Below are positions 1 to 8,358 of a stretch of DNA of 64,000 bases, piece by piece. The stretch spans positions 1-64,000 of the forward strand of contig JABDFR010000005.1 of NCBI GenBank assembly GCA_013286465.1, written 5' to 3'. A program made the position numbers and the translations under genes. Each line of letters begins with the position of its first letter. The stretch's first letter is position 1. The notes under the pieces were generated by a model. The model did no database searches, was not told where the DNA came from, and saw only the letters and a list, made by a program, of their open reading frames with translations. The stretch comes from Acidobacteriota bacterium (lineage in GTDB: Bacteria; Acidobacteriota; Terriglobia; Acidiferrales; UBA7541).

Positions 1-2584
1 CGCCTTCGCCGGTATTGCTTCTTGCGCCGAGGCGATTCATGGCGATGGCGAGAGTGCGATGCGCTTCCGGGCTCAGCGCGCCGAGAGACATCGCTTGCGT
101 GCTGAAGCGGCGGAGGATTTCGGATTCGCTTTCCACTTCGTCGAGCGGGATGGCGTCGCTGGCGGTAAAATCCAAAAGATCGCGTACGGCCACTGGCTCC
201 CGCGATTCCGCCAGCGCTTCGTAAGCGTGATAATTTTCCGGCGTCGGCGCGCTGATATAGCGATGCATGCTGCGGACCAACGCCGGAGAACTGGAATGGC
301 GCTCGCCGGCGTGGCGAAAACGGTAGAGGCCGTCGTCGCGTAGATCGGAGGACGTTGTGGTGGGCGCGTAGGCGGCTTGGTGACGATCCAGGGCATCCTG
401 CAATAAATCTTCGAGTGACTTGCCGCTTAGTACTGCGCCTGCATCTTCGAAGAAAGTTTCGCGGACTTCTTCGTTTAGGCCGACGAGTTCGAAGAGCTGA
501 CTGTTGCGATAGCTCGCGATGGTGCAGATGCCCATGCGGGCTAGAACTTTGCGTAGGCCGGTTTCTACGGCTTCGCGGTAGCGGGCGCGCCCGCCGGGTT
601 TTAGATTTCCGGCGAACTCCAGCGCTAGATACGGTAGGACGGCGCTGGCTCCTGCGGCGATTAGCATGGCTAGGTGATGCGTTTCGATGACTTGGCCGGT
701 TTCGATTAGTAGCGGGATGTCGTAGGCGCCGGCGCGGACTTGGGATTTCCAGGCTGCGGCTACTGCTAGCAGGGCTGGTATCGCTGCTTTCGTCGCGCTG
801 ACTTGGCGATCGCTTAGCAGAATTATTTCTGGCGGATTCGTGCGGGAGTTGCTGATTTGTTCGCGGATTTTTTCTAGCGCGATTGCGGCTTGTTCTGCTC
901 CTGCGGCTGCTTCGTACGTGATGTCGATGCGTTGTACTCGGCCTTGATGCTCGGACTCGAGTGCGGCTAGTTGGCTTTCATCTAGTAGTGGGGAAGAAAT
1001 TGTGGCGGATCGGCCTAGATGAACTTCTAGGGACATGACGTGGCCTTCGCGTAATGGATCGATTGGGGGATTTGTTACTTGGGCGAAGCGCTGTTTGCAG
1101 TAATCCCAGATTGGCCGGCGCATGGCGGACATGAAAGCTGGAGCGGCGTCGTCGCCCATGCTCCAGACGGATTCTTTGGCTTCTTTGGCTAGAGATTCGA
1201 AGAGTAGGCGGAATTGGTCTTCGCTCCAGCCTAGCGCGGCTGCGGTTTTGCGTGGTTCTGGCGTTTGATTTTGTGGAACCGTGACGCGCTTCAGGCGTTT
1301 TGTCGCCGGCTTGCTTTCTTCGTTGTTTGGAGTTGCTAGTAGTTTTGCGATTTCTCTTTCGGTTAGGACTTTTTTGGCTTGCGTGTCTACTACTAGCATT
1401 TCGCCTGGGCCTAGGCGTTGACGGATGTGCACAGGCAGGAGTGCTTGTGCTACTGGGGCCCAATCTACCAGGCCTGCTTCGGAGCCTAGGATTACTAGGC
1501 CGTCCGTGGTGATGGTGTAACGGAGCGGGCGTAGACCGTTGCGATCTAGTTTTGCGCCTACGTAGCGGCCGTCGGTGAAGACTAGGGCGGCTGGGCCGTC
1601 CCAGGGTTCTTGCGTGATGGATTCTTGGCGTAGGAAACGGCGGACTGCGGGATCTAGATTGCGATTGGTTTCCCAGGCTGGCGGGACCATTCGCAGCATG
1701 GCTGCTGGGATTTTGTAGCCTTGATGCAGCGACATTTCTAGCGCGTTATCGAAACTGGCGGAATCGCTTACTTGCTCTTCGAGAGTGTGGAACCAACCGG
1801 CTGCGGCTAGCTTTTTGCGCGTGGATTCTTCGCGGGCTTTGGTCCAGCGGCGATTGGCGCTGATGGTGTTGATTTCGCCGTTGTGAGCGGCGTGGCGGAA
1901 GGGTTGCGCCATGGTCCAGCTTGGTTGCGTGTTGGTGGAATAACGCTGGTGGAAGATGGCGAAATTGGCGGTAAATTCTGGATGGCTTAGATCGGCGTAG
2001 AACTGGCGAAATTGGCGCGGGGTTAGGAGACCTTTGTAGACGATGGTGTGGGTGGAGAGCGAGCAGAAGTATGTGCCTGGCTCGCCTTGGGCTTCGACTT
2101 GCTTGCGGAAGAAATAGAGTTGGCGCTCGAGATCGGCGGCCGGTTGCTTGGCGGTGAAAAAACATTGGCGGATGGTTGGTTGCGTGGATAGGGCGCGGGC
2201 GCCTAGCGTGGCGGTTTCGATCGGGACTTCTCGCCAGCCTAGACATTGCAGACTGTTTTCTTGCGCTAGGGATTCGATGGCTTCGCGGGCTTTGGATTCT
2301 TTTTCTGGCGGTAGAAAAACCATGCCTACGCCGAAGATTTCTGGCAGGGTGATATTTTTTTCTTGGGCACGATTGCGGAAGAAATGCTTTGGGATTGGCA
2401 GGAGGAGGCCAGCGCCGTCGCCGCTCATGCCGTCGGAATCTACGCCGCCTCGGTGGGAGAGGCGCTCTAGGGCGGTTAGGGCTAATTGGATGATTTCGCG
2501 CGAGGGCTCGCTGGTGGGGCGGGCTATGAAGCCTACGCCGCAGGCATCATGATCCGAGCCTGGGTTGAGGGCGGCTTTGCGCAT
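1..2584 (-). CDS. gltB: Glutamate synthase (NADPH) large subunit, 5' part (runs off left edge)
   Basis: This frame is absent from the ORF track because it has no stop inside the window. I translated both ends, and they are in the same register (861 codons). It begins MRKAALNPGS and reaches DACGVGF, where the Cys (residue 15) is the usual N-terminal nucleophile left after propeptide removal in Ntn-type glutaminases. At the window edge it reads FSTQAMSLGALS and ARSNTGEG, the start of the FMN-binding synthase domain. The part seen therefore covers the glutaminase and central domains. The full protein (about 1500 residues) makes two glutamates from glutamine and 2-oxoglutarate in the cytoplasm. 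The start ATG has no good Shine-Dalgarno. The gene is divergent from the esterase pair. gltD is not in the window. Codons are rich in CTA and other A/C-ending triplets, unlike genes to the right. Confidence 0.93.
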   Translation of the reverse strand, partial: MRKAALNPGSDHDACGVGFIARPTSEPSREIIQLALTALERLSHRGGVDSDGMSGDGAGLLLPIPKHFFRNRAQEKNITLPEIFGVGMVFLPPEKESKAREAIESLAQENSLQCLGWREVPIETATLGARALSTQPTIRQCFFTAKQPAADLERQLYFFRKQVEAQGEPGTYFCSLSTHTIVYKGLLTPRQFRQFYADLSHPEFTANFAIFHQRYSTNTQPSWTMAQPFRHAAHNGEINTISANRRWTKAREESTRKKLAAAGWFHTLEEQVSDSASFDNALEMSLHQGYKIPAAMLRMVPPAWETNRNLDPAVRRFLRQESITQEPWDGPAALVFTDGRYVGAKLDRNGLRPLRYTITTDGLVILGSEAGLVDWAPVAQALLPVHIRQRLGPGEMLVVDTQAKKVLTEREIAKLLATPNNEESKPATKRLKRVTVPQNQTPEPRKTAAALGWSEDQFRLLFESLAKEAKESVWSMGDDAAPAFMSAMRRPIWDYCKQRFAQVTNPPIDPLREGHVMSLEVHLGRSATISSPLLDESQLAALESEHQGRVQRIDITYEAAAGAEQAAIALEKIREQISNSRTNPPEIILLSDRQVSATKAAIPALLAVAAAWKSQVRAGAYDIPLLIETGQVIETHHLAMLIAAGASAVLPYLALEFAGNLKPGGRARYREAVETGLRKVLARMGICTIASYRNSQLFELVGLNEEVRETFFEDAGAVLSGKSLEDLLQDALDRHQAAYAPTTTSSDLRDDGLYRFRHAGERHSSSPALVRSMHRYISAPTPENYHAYEALAESREPVAVRDLLDFTASDAIPLDEVESESEILRRFSTQAMSLGALSPEAHRTLAIAMNRLGARSNTGEG

Positions 2585-2631
2585 GTTACTTAACTAACCT
2601 AGCGGTCCGCGGTAAGTACAATCGAAAGACT

Positions 2632-2646
2632 TGATGCGTTGCATCA
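2632..2646. promoter_or_regulatory. Perfect inverted repeat upstream of gltB
   Basis: TGATGC-GTT-GCATCA, 6-bp arms, about 50 bp upstream of the gltB start in the divergent gltB/esterase spacer. It could be a regulator site. No family can be assigned. Confidence 0.25.
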
Positions 2647-2666
2647 GTTTTTATGCGGTTGGGCGG

Positions 2667-2686
2667 GCGTCCAGCATGCTGGACGC
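2667..2686. repeat. 20-bp perfect palindrome
   Basis: A perfect 20-bp palindrome centred on GCATGC in the gltB/esterase spacer, GCGTCCAGCATGCTGGACGC. It lies about 67 bp before the chosen esterase start. It could be an operator or a REP-like repeat. No second copy was noticed. Confidence 0.4.
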
Positions 2687-2752
2687 TCCGTTATTGCGTT
2701 GTGTCGGTTATTGCGCGGGCATATGATGCGCGGCTTGGATGGGAGGATCGAG

Positions 2753-4501
2753 ATGCTACTTGGAATGGCGCGGGGTTGGGCTTGGCGCGTGGCGATTTAT
2801 TTTGCGGCGGTGATTGCAATTGGGATTTTTCCTTGCGGGGCCGCTTGGGGCAGTGGGCAGACGTTTGAGATTTCGTTTCCGGCTGCGGCGCAGGCGGGGC
2901 CAATTACCGGGCGCGTGTTTGTGGCGATTACCCGGCGTGGGGATTCGGAGCCGCGTTTGCAGATTGCTGGATGGCAGCGGTGTACGCCTCTTTTTGGCGT
3001 CGATGTGGAGCAGCTTAAGCCTGGGGATGGCGCTGTTATTGATGCGGGGACGCTTGGTTATCCCTTGCGTAGTTTGAAGGATTTGCCTGCTGGGGATTAT
3101 TACGTGCAGGCGATTGTGAATGTTTATACAGAATTTCATCGGAAGGGGACGCCGGTGATTTGGGCGCATAACGATCAGTGGGAGGGGCAACGGTTTAATC
3201 GTTCGCCTGGGAATTTAATTAGCGAGGTGCAGTTGGTGCATCTGGATCCGGCGGCTGGTTACTCGATCAAGCTTATAGCTGCGAAAGTGATTTCTGCTGT
3301 GGAGGTGCCCGCGGATACGGAGTGGGTGAAGCACATCAAGATCCAAAGCAAATTGCTTTCTGATTTTTGGGGGACGCCGATTTATTTGGGGGCGGTGGTT
3401 TTGCTGCCCAAGGGCTATGACAGTCATCCGGACGTGAAATATCCGGCGGTTTATGTGCAGGGGCATTTTAGTTTGAATCCGCCGTTTGCTTTCTCTACGG
3501 AGAATTTGCCGGAGAGTGACGCGCAGAGGATTGCGCGGGAGTCGCGCGGGACGGAACCGGCTTATGAATTTTATAAGTCTTGGAGTGCGGAGAAATTTCC
3601 TCGGATGATCGCGGTTAGCTTTCAGCATCCTACTCCATTTTTTGATGATTCTTATGCGGTGAATTCTGTGAATGACGGGCCTTATGGGGACGCGATCATG
3701 ACGGAATTGATTCCTTATATTGAGGCGCATTTCCGGACGATCGCGCAGCCTTATGGGCGTTTGCTTACTGGCGGATCTACCGGCGGTTGGGAGGCTATGG
3801 CTTTGCAAGTTTTTCATGCGGATTTTTTTGGCGGGAGTTGGGTTTTGTTTCCTGATCCTTTGGATTGGCACCGGTATGGGCTTACCGATATTTATGACGA
3901 CGAGAATGCGTTCTTGGTGCAGAAGGAACACCGGGAGCTCGATTCGAATTATGGGGATCATGAGTGGCAGGTGCCGGAGCGGTCGTTTGAACGCTCGCCG
4001 GATGGGCAATCGGAAAATACGGTGCGACAGGTTAGCCAACTTGAGGACGTGCTTGGCAGCAAGGGGCGATCGGCGCAGCAGTTGGAGGTGTTTGAGGCGG
4101 TGTTTAGTCCGATGGGGGCGGATGGATATCCCCGGCCGCTTTGGGATAAGCAGACTGGCGTGATCGATCATGAGGCGGCGAATTATTGGCGGACGCATGA
4201 TTACGATTTGCTGGATTACATGCAGCGGAATTGGGCTTCGCTGGGGCCGAAGCTGGCAGGGAAATTATACTTTGGTGTGGGGGATATGGATCATGGTTAT
4301 TTGAATTTGTCGGTTTATTTGATGGAGGATTTTTTGAAGGCTTCGAAGAATCCGCATGTGGAGGGAACTTTTGTTTATGGGCGGCCGATGAAGGGGCATG
4401 GTTGGCATGCGATGACGCAGGCGGAACAGATTAAGGTGATGGCGGATTTTGTTTCGGCACATGCGCCGGCGGGGGCGGATACGACGGGTTGGAAGTACTG
4501 A
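2753..4501 (+). CDS. Secreted alpha/beta-hydrolase (putative esterase family), copy A
   Basis: The start is set at the ATG preceded by GGAGG with a 6-nt gap (582 aa). The ORF-track start 38 codons upstream has no ribosome site and gives a non-signal N-terminus. A hydrophobic signal segment (VAIYFAAVIAIGIF) is followed by a beta-rich N-terminal domain of about 200 residues. Then comes an esterase-like catalytic domain with the nucleophile elbow GGSTGGW and a late His in KGHGWHAM, consistent with a Ser-Asp-His triad. The family resembles the putative-esterase (esterase D-like) group, which cleaves ester bonds, often of acylated sugars. Substrate unknown. It is followed directly by a close paralogue in the same direction, so the two are probably co-transcribed. 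Confidence 0.75.
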   Translation: MLLGMARGWAWRVAIYFAAVIAIGIFPCGAAWGSGQTFEISFPAAAQAGPITGRVFVAITRRGDSEPRLQIAGWQRCTPLFGVDVEQLKPGDGAVIDAGTLGYPLRSLKDLPAGDYYVQAIVNVYTEFHRKGTPVIWAHNDQWEGQRFNRSPGNLISEVQLVHLDPAAGYSIKLIAAKVISAVEVPADTEWVKHIKIQSKLLSDFWGTPIYLGAVVLLPKGYDSHPDVKYPAVYVQGHFSLNPPFAFSTENLPESDAQRIARESRGTEPAYEFYKSWSAEKFPRMIAVSFQHPTPFFDDSYAVNSVNDGPYGDAIMTELIPYIEAHFRTIAQPYGRLLTGGSTGGWEAMALQVFHADFFGGSWVLFPDPLDWHRYGLTDIYDDENAFLVQKEHRELDSNYGDHEWQVPERSFERSPDGQSENTVRQVSQLEDVLGSKGRSAQQLEVFEAVFSPMGADGYPRPLWDKQTGVIDHEAANYWRTHDYDLLDYMQRNWASLGPKLAGKLYFGVGDMDHGYLNLSVYLMEDFLKASKNPHVEGTFVYGRPMKGHGWHAMTQAEQIKVMADFVSAHAPAGADTTGWKY

Positions 4502-4557
4502 TCACTGGGGGGACTACTGTGGGATTTGATTCGGTTGGTTTTGTCGATGGAGTTCGA

Positions 4558-6279
4558 ATGCGGCTTGTGTCGTGGGCGATTTTTTTCGGCGCGATGATTT
4601 TGATTTTTGCTTTACCGGTCGACGCGCAAGTCGGCGGGCCTCGATTTGAGATTTCGTTTCCGGCTGCCGCGCACGCCGAGGCGATTACTGGGCGGGCGTT
4701 TGTGATGATTACGCGGGATGCGTCGCGCGAGCCGCGGCTACAGGTGGGGGATTGGGCGGACAGCGCGCCATTTTTCGGCGTGGATGTGGATTCGCTGAAG
4801 GCTGGTGAGCCGGCTGTTATTGATGCGGGGACGCTTGGGTATCCTTTGCGCAGTTTGAAGGATTTGCCCGCTGGGGATTATTACGTGCAGGGGTTGATGC
4901 AGATTTATACCGATTTTCACCGGGCCGATGGGCACGTGCTGTGGATGCACATGGATCAGTGGGAGGGGCAGCACTTTACTCGCTCGCCGGGGAATTTGAT
5001 TAGCGAGGTGCAGCGGATTCATCTGGATCCTGCGGCGGGGTACTCGGTGAAGTTGAGTTTGGCGAAAGTGATTCCGCCGATTGTGGTGCCGCCGGATACG
5101 GCTTGGGTTAAGCGCGTCAAGATTCAGAGTAAGTTGATGGGCGCGTTTTGGGGGCGGCCGATTTATTTCGGGGCTACGGTTTTGCTGCCTAAGGGCTACG
5201 ACGAACATCCGGGCGTTTCTTATCCGGTGGTTTATCTGCAGGGGCATTTTAGTTTGGCGGCGCCTTTTGGGTTTCAGACGGAGCCTTCCGAGGAAAGTGA
5301 TTTTCAGCGGATTGCTCGGGAAAATCGCGGGACGGAGACTGGGTATGAGTTTTATCAGGCTTGGAACTCGGAACATTTTCCTCGAATGGTTGTGGTTACG
5401 TTTCAGCATCCCACTCCTTACTTTGACGATTCTTATGCGATTAATTCTGCCAATGACGGGCCTGCCGGGGATGCGGTTATGACGGAGTTGATTCCTTATG
5501 TGGAGGAGCATTTCCGGATAATTCGCGAGCCTTGGGCTCGTTTGCTTACTGGGGGATCTACCGGCGGATGGGAATCGCTTTCTTTGATGGTGCATCATCC
5601 GGATTTTTTTGGCGGGACTTGGACTTTTTTTCCGGACCAGATTGATTTCCGGCGTTATGGGCTTTTGAATATTTATGAGGATGAGAATGCGTTTTTTGTG
5701 ACCAAGGAGCATACCGAGCAGAATTTGGTTTATGCGAATCATGAATGGTTTCAGCCGGAGCGGCCTTTTGAGCGGGCGCCGGATGGGCAGCCGGAGCGTT
5801 CGTTCCGGGATGTTAGCCAGTTGGAACTGGTGTTGGCGTCGCATGGGCGATCGGGACAGCAGGTGGGCGTATTCGACGCAACTTTTGGGCCTGTGGGGGA
5901 CGACGGTTATCCTCGCGGGCTTTGGGATAAGACGACCGGGAAGATTGATCGCGAAGTGGCACTTTATTATCGCGATCATGGATATGATTTGAGCAATTAT
6001 GTCGCTACACATTGGTCGGAGATTGGGAAGCAGTTGAATGGGAAGCTTTATTTGGGCGTTGGGGAAATGGATCATGGGTCTTTTAATTTGGCGGTGGGAT
6101 TGTTGCAGGATTTTTTGAAGACGTCGGAGAATCCTCATTATGAGGGGACGTTTGTGTTTGGCCGGCCTTTGAAGGGGCATGGTTGGCATCCGATGACTCA
6201 GGCGGAATTGATTCGGATGATGGGGAAATTCTTGGCGGAACATTCGCCTGGTGGGGCTTTGACGGCTTCGCAGTATTAG
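4558..6279 (+). CDS. Secreted alpha/beta-hydrolase (putative esterase family), copy B
   Basis: Tandem paralogue of the preceding gene. Long blocks are nearly identical, for example FEISFPAAA, VIDAGTLGYPLRSLKDLPAG and LLTGGSTGGWE. The start is placed at the ATG opening MRLVSWAIFFGAM, which begins the signal peptide (573 aa). The ORF-track start 23 codons earlier overlaps copy A and adds a non-signal leader. The same nucleophile elbow (GGSTGGW) and C-terminal KGHGWHPM His are present, so both copies look catalytically intact. The duplication suggests either dosage or divergence toward related substrates. A GC-rich inverted repeat follows, then the convergent lactate permease gene. Confidence 0.75.
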   Translation: MRLVSWAIFFGAMILIFALPVDAQVGGPRFEISFPAAAHAEAITGRAFVMITRDASREPRLQVGDWADSAPFFGVDVDSLKAGEPAVIDAGTLGYPLRSLKDLPAGDYYVQGLMQIYTDFHRADGHVLWMHMDQWEGQHFTRSPGNLISEVQRIHLDPAAGYSVKLSLAKVIPPIVVPPDTAWVKRVKIQSKLMGAFWGRPIYFGATVLLPKGYDEHPGVSYPVVYLQGHFSLAAPFGFQTEPSEESDFQRIARENRGTETGYEFYQAWNSEHFPRMVVVTFQHPTPYFDDSYAINSANDGPAGDAVMTELIPYVEEHFRIIREPWARLLTGGSTGGWESLSLMVHHPDFFGGTWTFFPDQIDFRRYGLLNIYEDENAFFVTKEHTEQNLVYANHEWFQPERPFERAPDGQPERSFRDVSQLELVLASHGRSGQQVGVFDATFGPVGDDGYPRGLWDKTTGKIDREVALYYRDHGYDLSNYVATHWSEIGKQLNGKLYLGVGEMDHGSFNLAVGLLQDFLKTSENPHYEGTFVFGRPLKGHGWHPMTQAELIRMMGKFLAEHSPGGALTASQY

Positions 6280-6329
6280 AGATTTTGCATACGTGGGGAT
6301 TTGGGTTGTGGCGCGATGTTGCACGAAGA

Positions 6330-6351
6330 GGCCCGGCATAAAGCGCGGGCC
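6330..6351. terminator. Inverted repeat between convergent genes
   Basis: Arms GGCCCG and CGGGCC around a 10-nt loop, lying between the 3' ends of esterase copy B and lldP. It could stop transcription from either side. There is no U-run, so it is not a classic intrinsic terminator. Confidence 0.4.
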
Positions 6352-6378
6352 CTACGTGGTTCGCCGTGATGCACGGCT

Positions 6379-8151
6379 TTACTTCACGAACGTTAGGCCG
6401 TGGGGGACCAGGTGCGGGACGACGTAGGCGTATAGCATCACTATTATTCCTACTAAGCTGCCTAACGCGATTGAGTGCCAGAAGACGAAGCGGAAAATTT
6501 GGCCTTCGTTGCCTACCTGTTCGGTTGCCGCTGTCGCTATCGTGATGGATTGCGCGTCTACCATTTTGCCCATCACGCCGCCGGCGCTGTTGGCAGCGCA
6601 CATTAGGATGGGGTCGATGCCTAATTGCTGCGAGGTGATTTTTTGTAGGCTGCCGAAAAGGGCGTTGGAGCTGGTGTCGCTTCCGGTTAGGGCTACTCCT
6701 AGCCAGCCTAGGAATGTGCCGAAGAACGGGTAGAACCAGCCGGTGCGCGTGAAGGCCAAGCCCAGGACTGCATCCAGGCCTGAGTATCTTGTTACGAATC
6801 CCAATCCCAGCATGAATGAGATGGCTACCATTGCTAGGCGCATTCTTACTAACGTGCGCCAGAAAATTTTCATTAGGGCGATGGGGGTTAGGCCTAATAG
6901 TAGGCCTGAGACTATTGCTGCCAGGAAGCAGCCGGTGCCTGTGGCTGATAGCCAATTGAAATCGTAACGCGCGGCTTCTGGAGTTGGCTTTGCTACTACT
7001 GGGGTGTTGCGCGAGATTTTATTGTGTAGATAGGGCCAGTCCCAGCCTGGGGCGCCTGGGCGGGGTTTGCCGTCGGCTTGGATTACTTTGAAGGCTGGGG
7101 TAGTGGCTTGGTTGATGGCTAGTTTTATTTTTGGTAGGCCCCAGAGTAGGACGAATATGGAGAGGATGGCGAAGGGCATCCAGGCTTTTAGTACTTTGCT
7201 GGCTGGGTATTTTTTTGCTGCTATGTAGCCGTCGTATTCCTTAGCGGGCCATTGGCCGCCCATGTCGTCGGTGACTTCTCCTGCGAGGGGCTTTGCTGCG
7301 GCTTGTGCTTCTTTTTCGTAATCGAAGCGCCAGATTTTTTTGGGCTTCCAGAAACGGAGGAAAATTATGGTTACGATTATGGAGACTACCGCGGCGGCTA
7401 TGTCTACTAGATTGCTGTCTACGTGATTGGCCCAGAAGAATTGGGTGAGGGCGAAACTTACGCCTACTACGATTATTGCTGGGAGGACTTCGAAGGTTTC
7501 CTGCCAGTTGACCATGGTGCGGACTAGCCAGAGAGGGACGATTACTGCGGTGAAGGGAAGGATGCGGCCTACCATGGCGCTTAAATCGGATTCGGGTAGG
7601 CCAGAGACTGCGGCTAGGGCGTGGACTGGGGTGCCGATGGCGCCCCAGGCTACGGGGGCGGTGTTGGCGATTAGATTTAGGGCGGCGGCGTGGAAGGGGC
7701 GGAAGCCGAGGCCGATCATGAAGGCGCCGGCGATTGCTACTGGGGCGCCGAAGCCTGCGGCGCCTTCGATGAATGCGCCGAAGCAGAAGGCCACTAGCAG
7801 GACTTGCAGGCGGCGGTCGGGGGTGATGCCGGCGATCGATTCTTTCATGATTTCGAATTGGCCGGTTTCTACGGAAATGTCGTAGAGGTAGACGGCGGCT
7901 AGGACGATCCACGCGATTTTTAGTACGCCGTAGGCTACACCGTAGGCGAAGGCTGATCCGGCTAGGGCTAGCGGCATGTGGAAGATCAGGATGCCTACCA
8001 GGATGGCGGTGGCGGCTGCGGCGATCGCACACCAGTGCGGCTTTACTCGCAGGCCTGCTAGTAGGGTGAAGAGGACGATGATTGGTAGGGCTGCTACTAA
8101 TGTGGAGAGCCACCAGTGGCCTAGAGGATCGTAGACTTGCGTCCAGTTCAT
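6379..8151 (-). CDS. lldP: L-lactate permease (LctP/LldP family)
   Basis: Polytopic membrane protein of 590 aa, close to the usual 550-570 of lactate permeases, which import lactate (and glycolate) with protons. The start is placed at MNWTQVYDPLGHWW, which matches the conserved family N-terminus and has AAGGAG 6 nt upstream. The ORF-track start adds 32 unlikely residues. Family-typical stretches include GAFIEGAAGFGAPVA and NTAPVAWGAIGTPV. A hydrophilic segment around residues 280-380 is an enlarged cytoplasmic loop. The gene has its own sigma70-type promoter. A lactate-type FAD dehydrogenase lies 42 kb away in this window, so uptake and oxidation of lactate are plausible but not clustered. 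Confidence 0.93.
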   Translation of the reverse strand: MNWTQVYDPLGHWWLSTLVAALPIIVLFTLLAGLRVKPHWCAIAAAATAILVGILIFHMPLALAGSAFAYGVAYGVLKIAWIVLAAVYLYDISVETGQFEIMKESIAGITPDRRLQVLLVAFCFGAFIEGAAGFGAPVAIAGAFMIGLGFRPFHAAALNLIANTAPVAWGAIGTPVHALAAVSGLPESDLSAMVGRILPFTAVIVPLWLVRTMVNWQETFEVLPAIIVVGVSFALTQFFWANHVDSNLVDIAAAVVSIIVTIIFLRFWKPKKIWRFDYEKEAQAAAKPLAGEVTDDMGGQWPAKEYDGYIAAKKYPASKVLKAWMPFAILSIFVLLWGLPKIKLAINQATTPAFKVIQADGKPRPGAPGWDWPYLHNKISRNTPVVAKPTPEAARYDFNWLSATGTGCFLAAIVSGLLLGLTPIALMKIFWRTLVRMRLAMVAISFMLGLGFVTRYSGLDAVLGLAFTRTGWFYPFFGTFLGWLGVALTGSDTSSNALFGSLQKITSQQLGIDPILMCAANSAGGVMGKMVDAQSITIATAATEQVGNEGQIFRFVFWHSIALGSLVGIIVMLYAYVVPHLVPHGLTFVK

Positions 8152-8200
8152 GAGGGCTCCTTCAGGCGGCTGGGCCTGCGATTCGGGGCGCTGGGCGATT

Positions 8201-8229
8201 CGTATATATTTCGGAATGGAGAATGTCAA
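8201..8229 (-). promoter_or_regulatory. Sigma70-type promoter of lldP
   Basis: On the minus strand, TTGACA, 17 nt, then TATACG, about 50 bp before the lldP start. The -35 is a perfect consensus match. No clear operator was seen over it. Confidence 0.7.
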
Positions 8230-8358
8230 GTTAACAGACGGTTGCATTTTTCGGATGGCGGAGGACTTCGTGCGGTTAACGGATTGTGATTCGTGGCGTT
8301 TGCGAATGGATGAGGCGATGGCCGCGGGTATAATTCGGCGTTTTTCAGGGACGGTGAT

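Noticed and set aside
4738-6339. 533-aa minus-strand ORF opposite esterase copy B
   Set aside because: Antisense shadow. A similar one lies opposite copy A, as expected from the duplication rather than from coding.
8300-8334. TTGCGA and TATAAT as a promoter of the serine hydrolase
   Set aside because: The spacer would be 23 nt, too long; TATAAT alone is mentioned under the gene.
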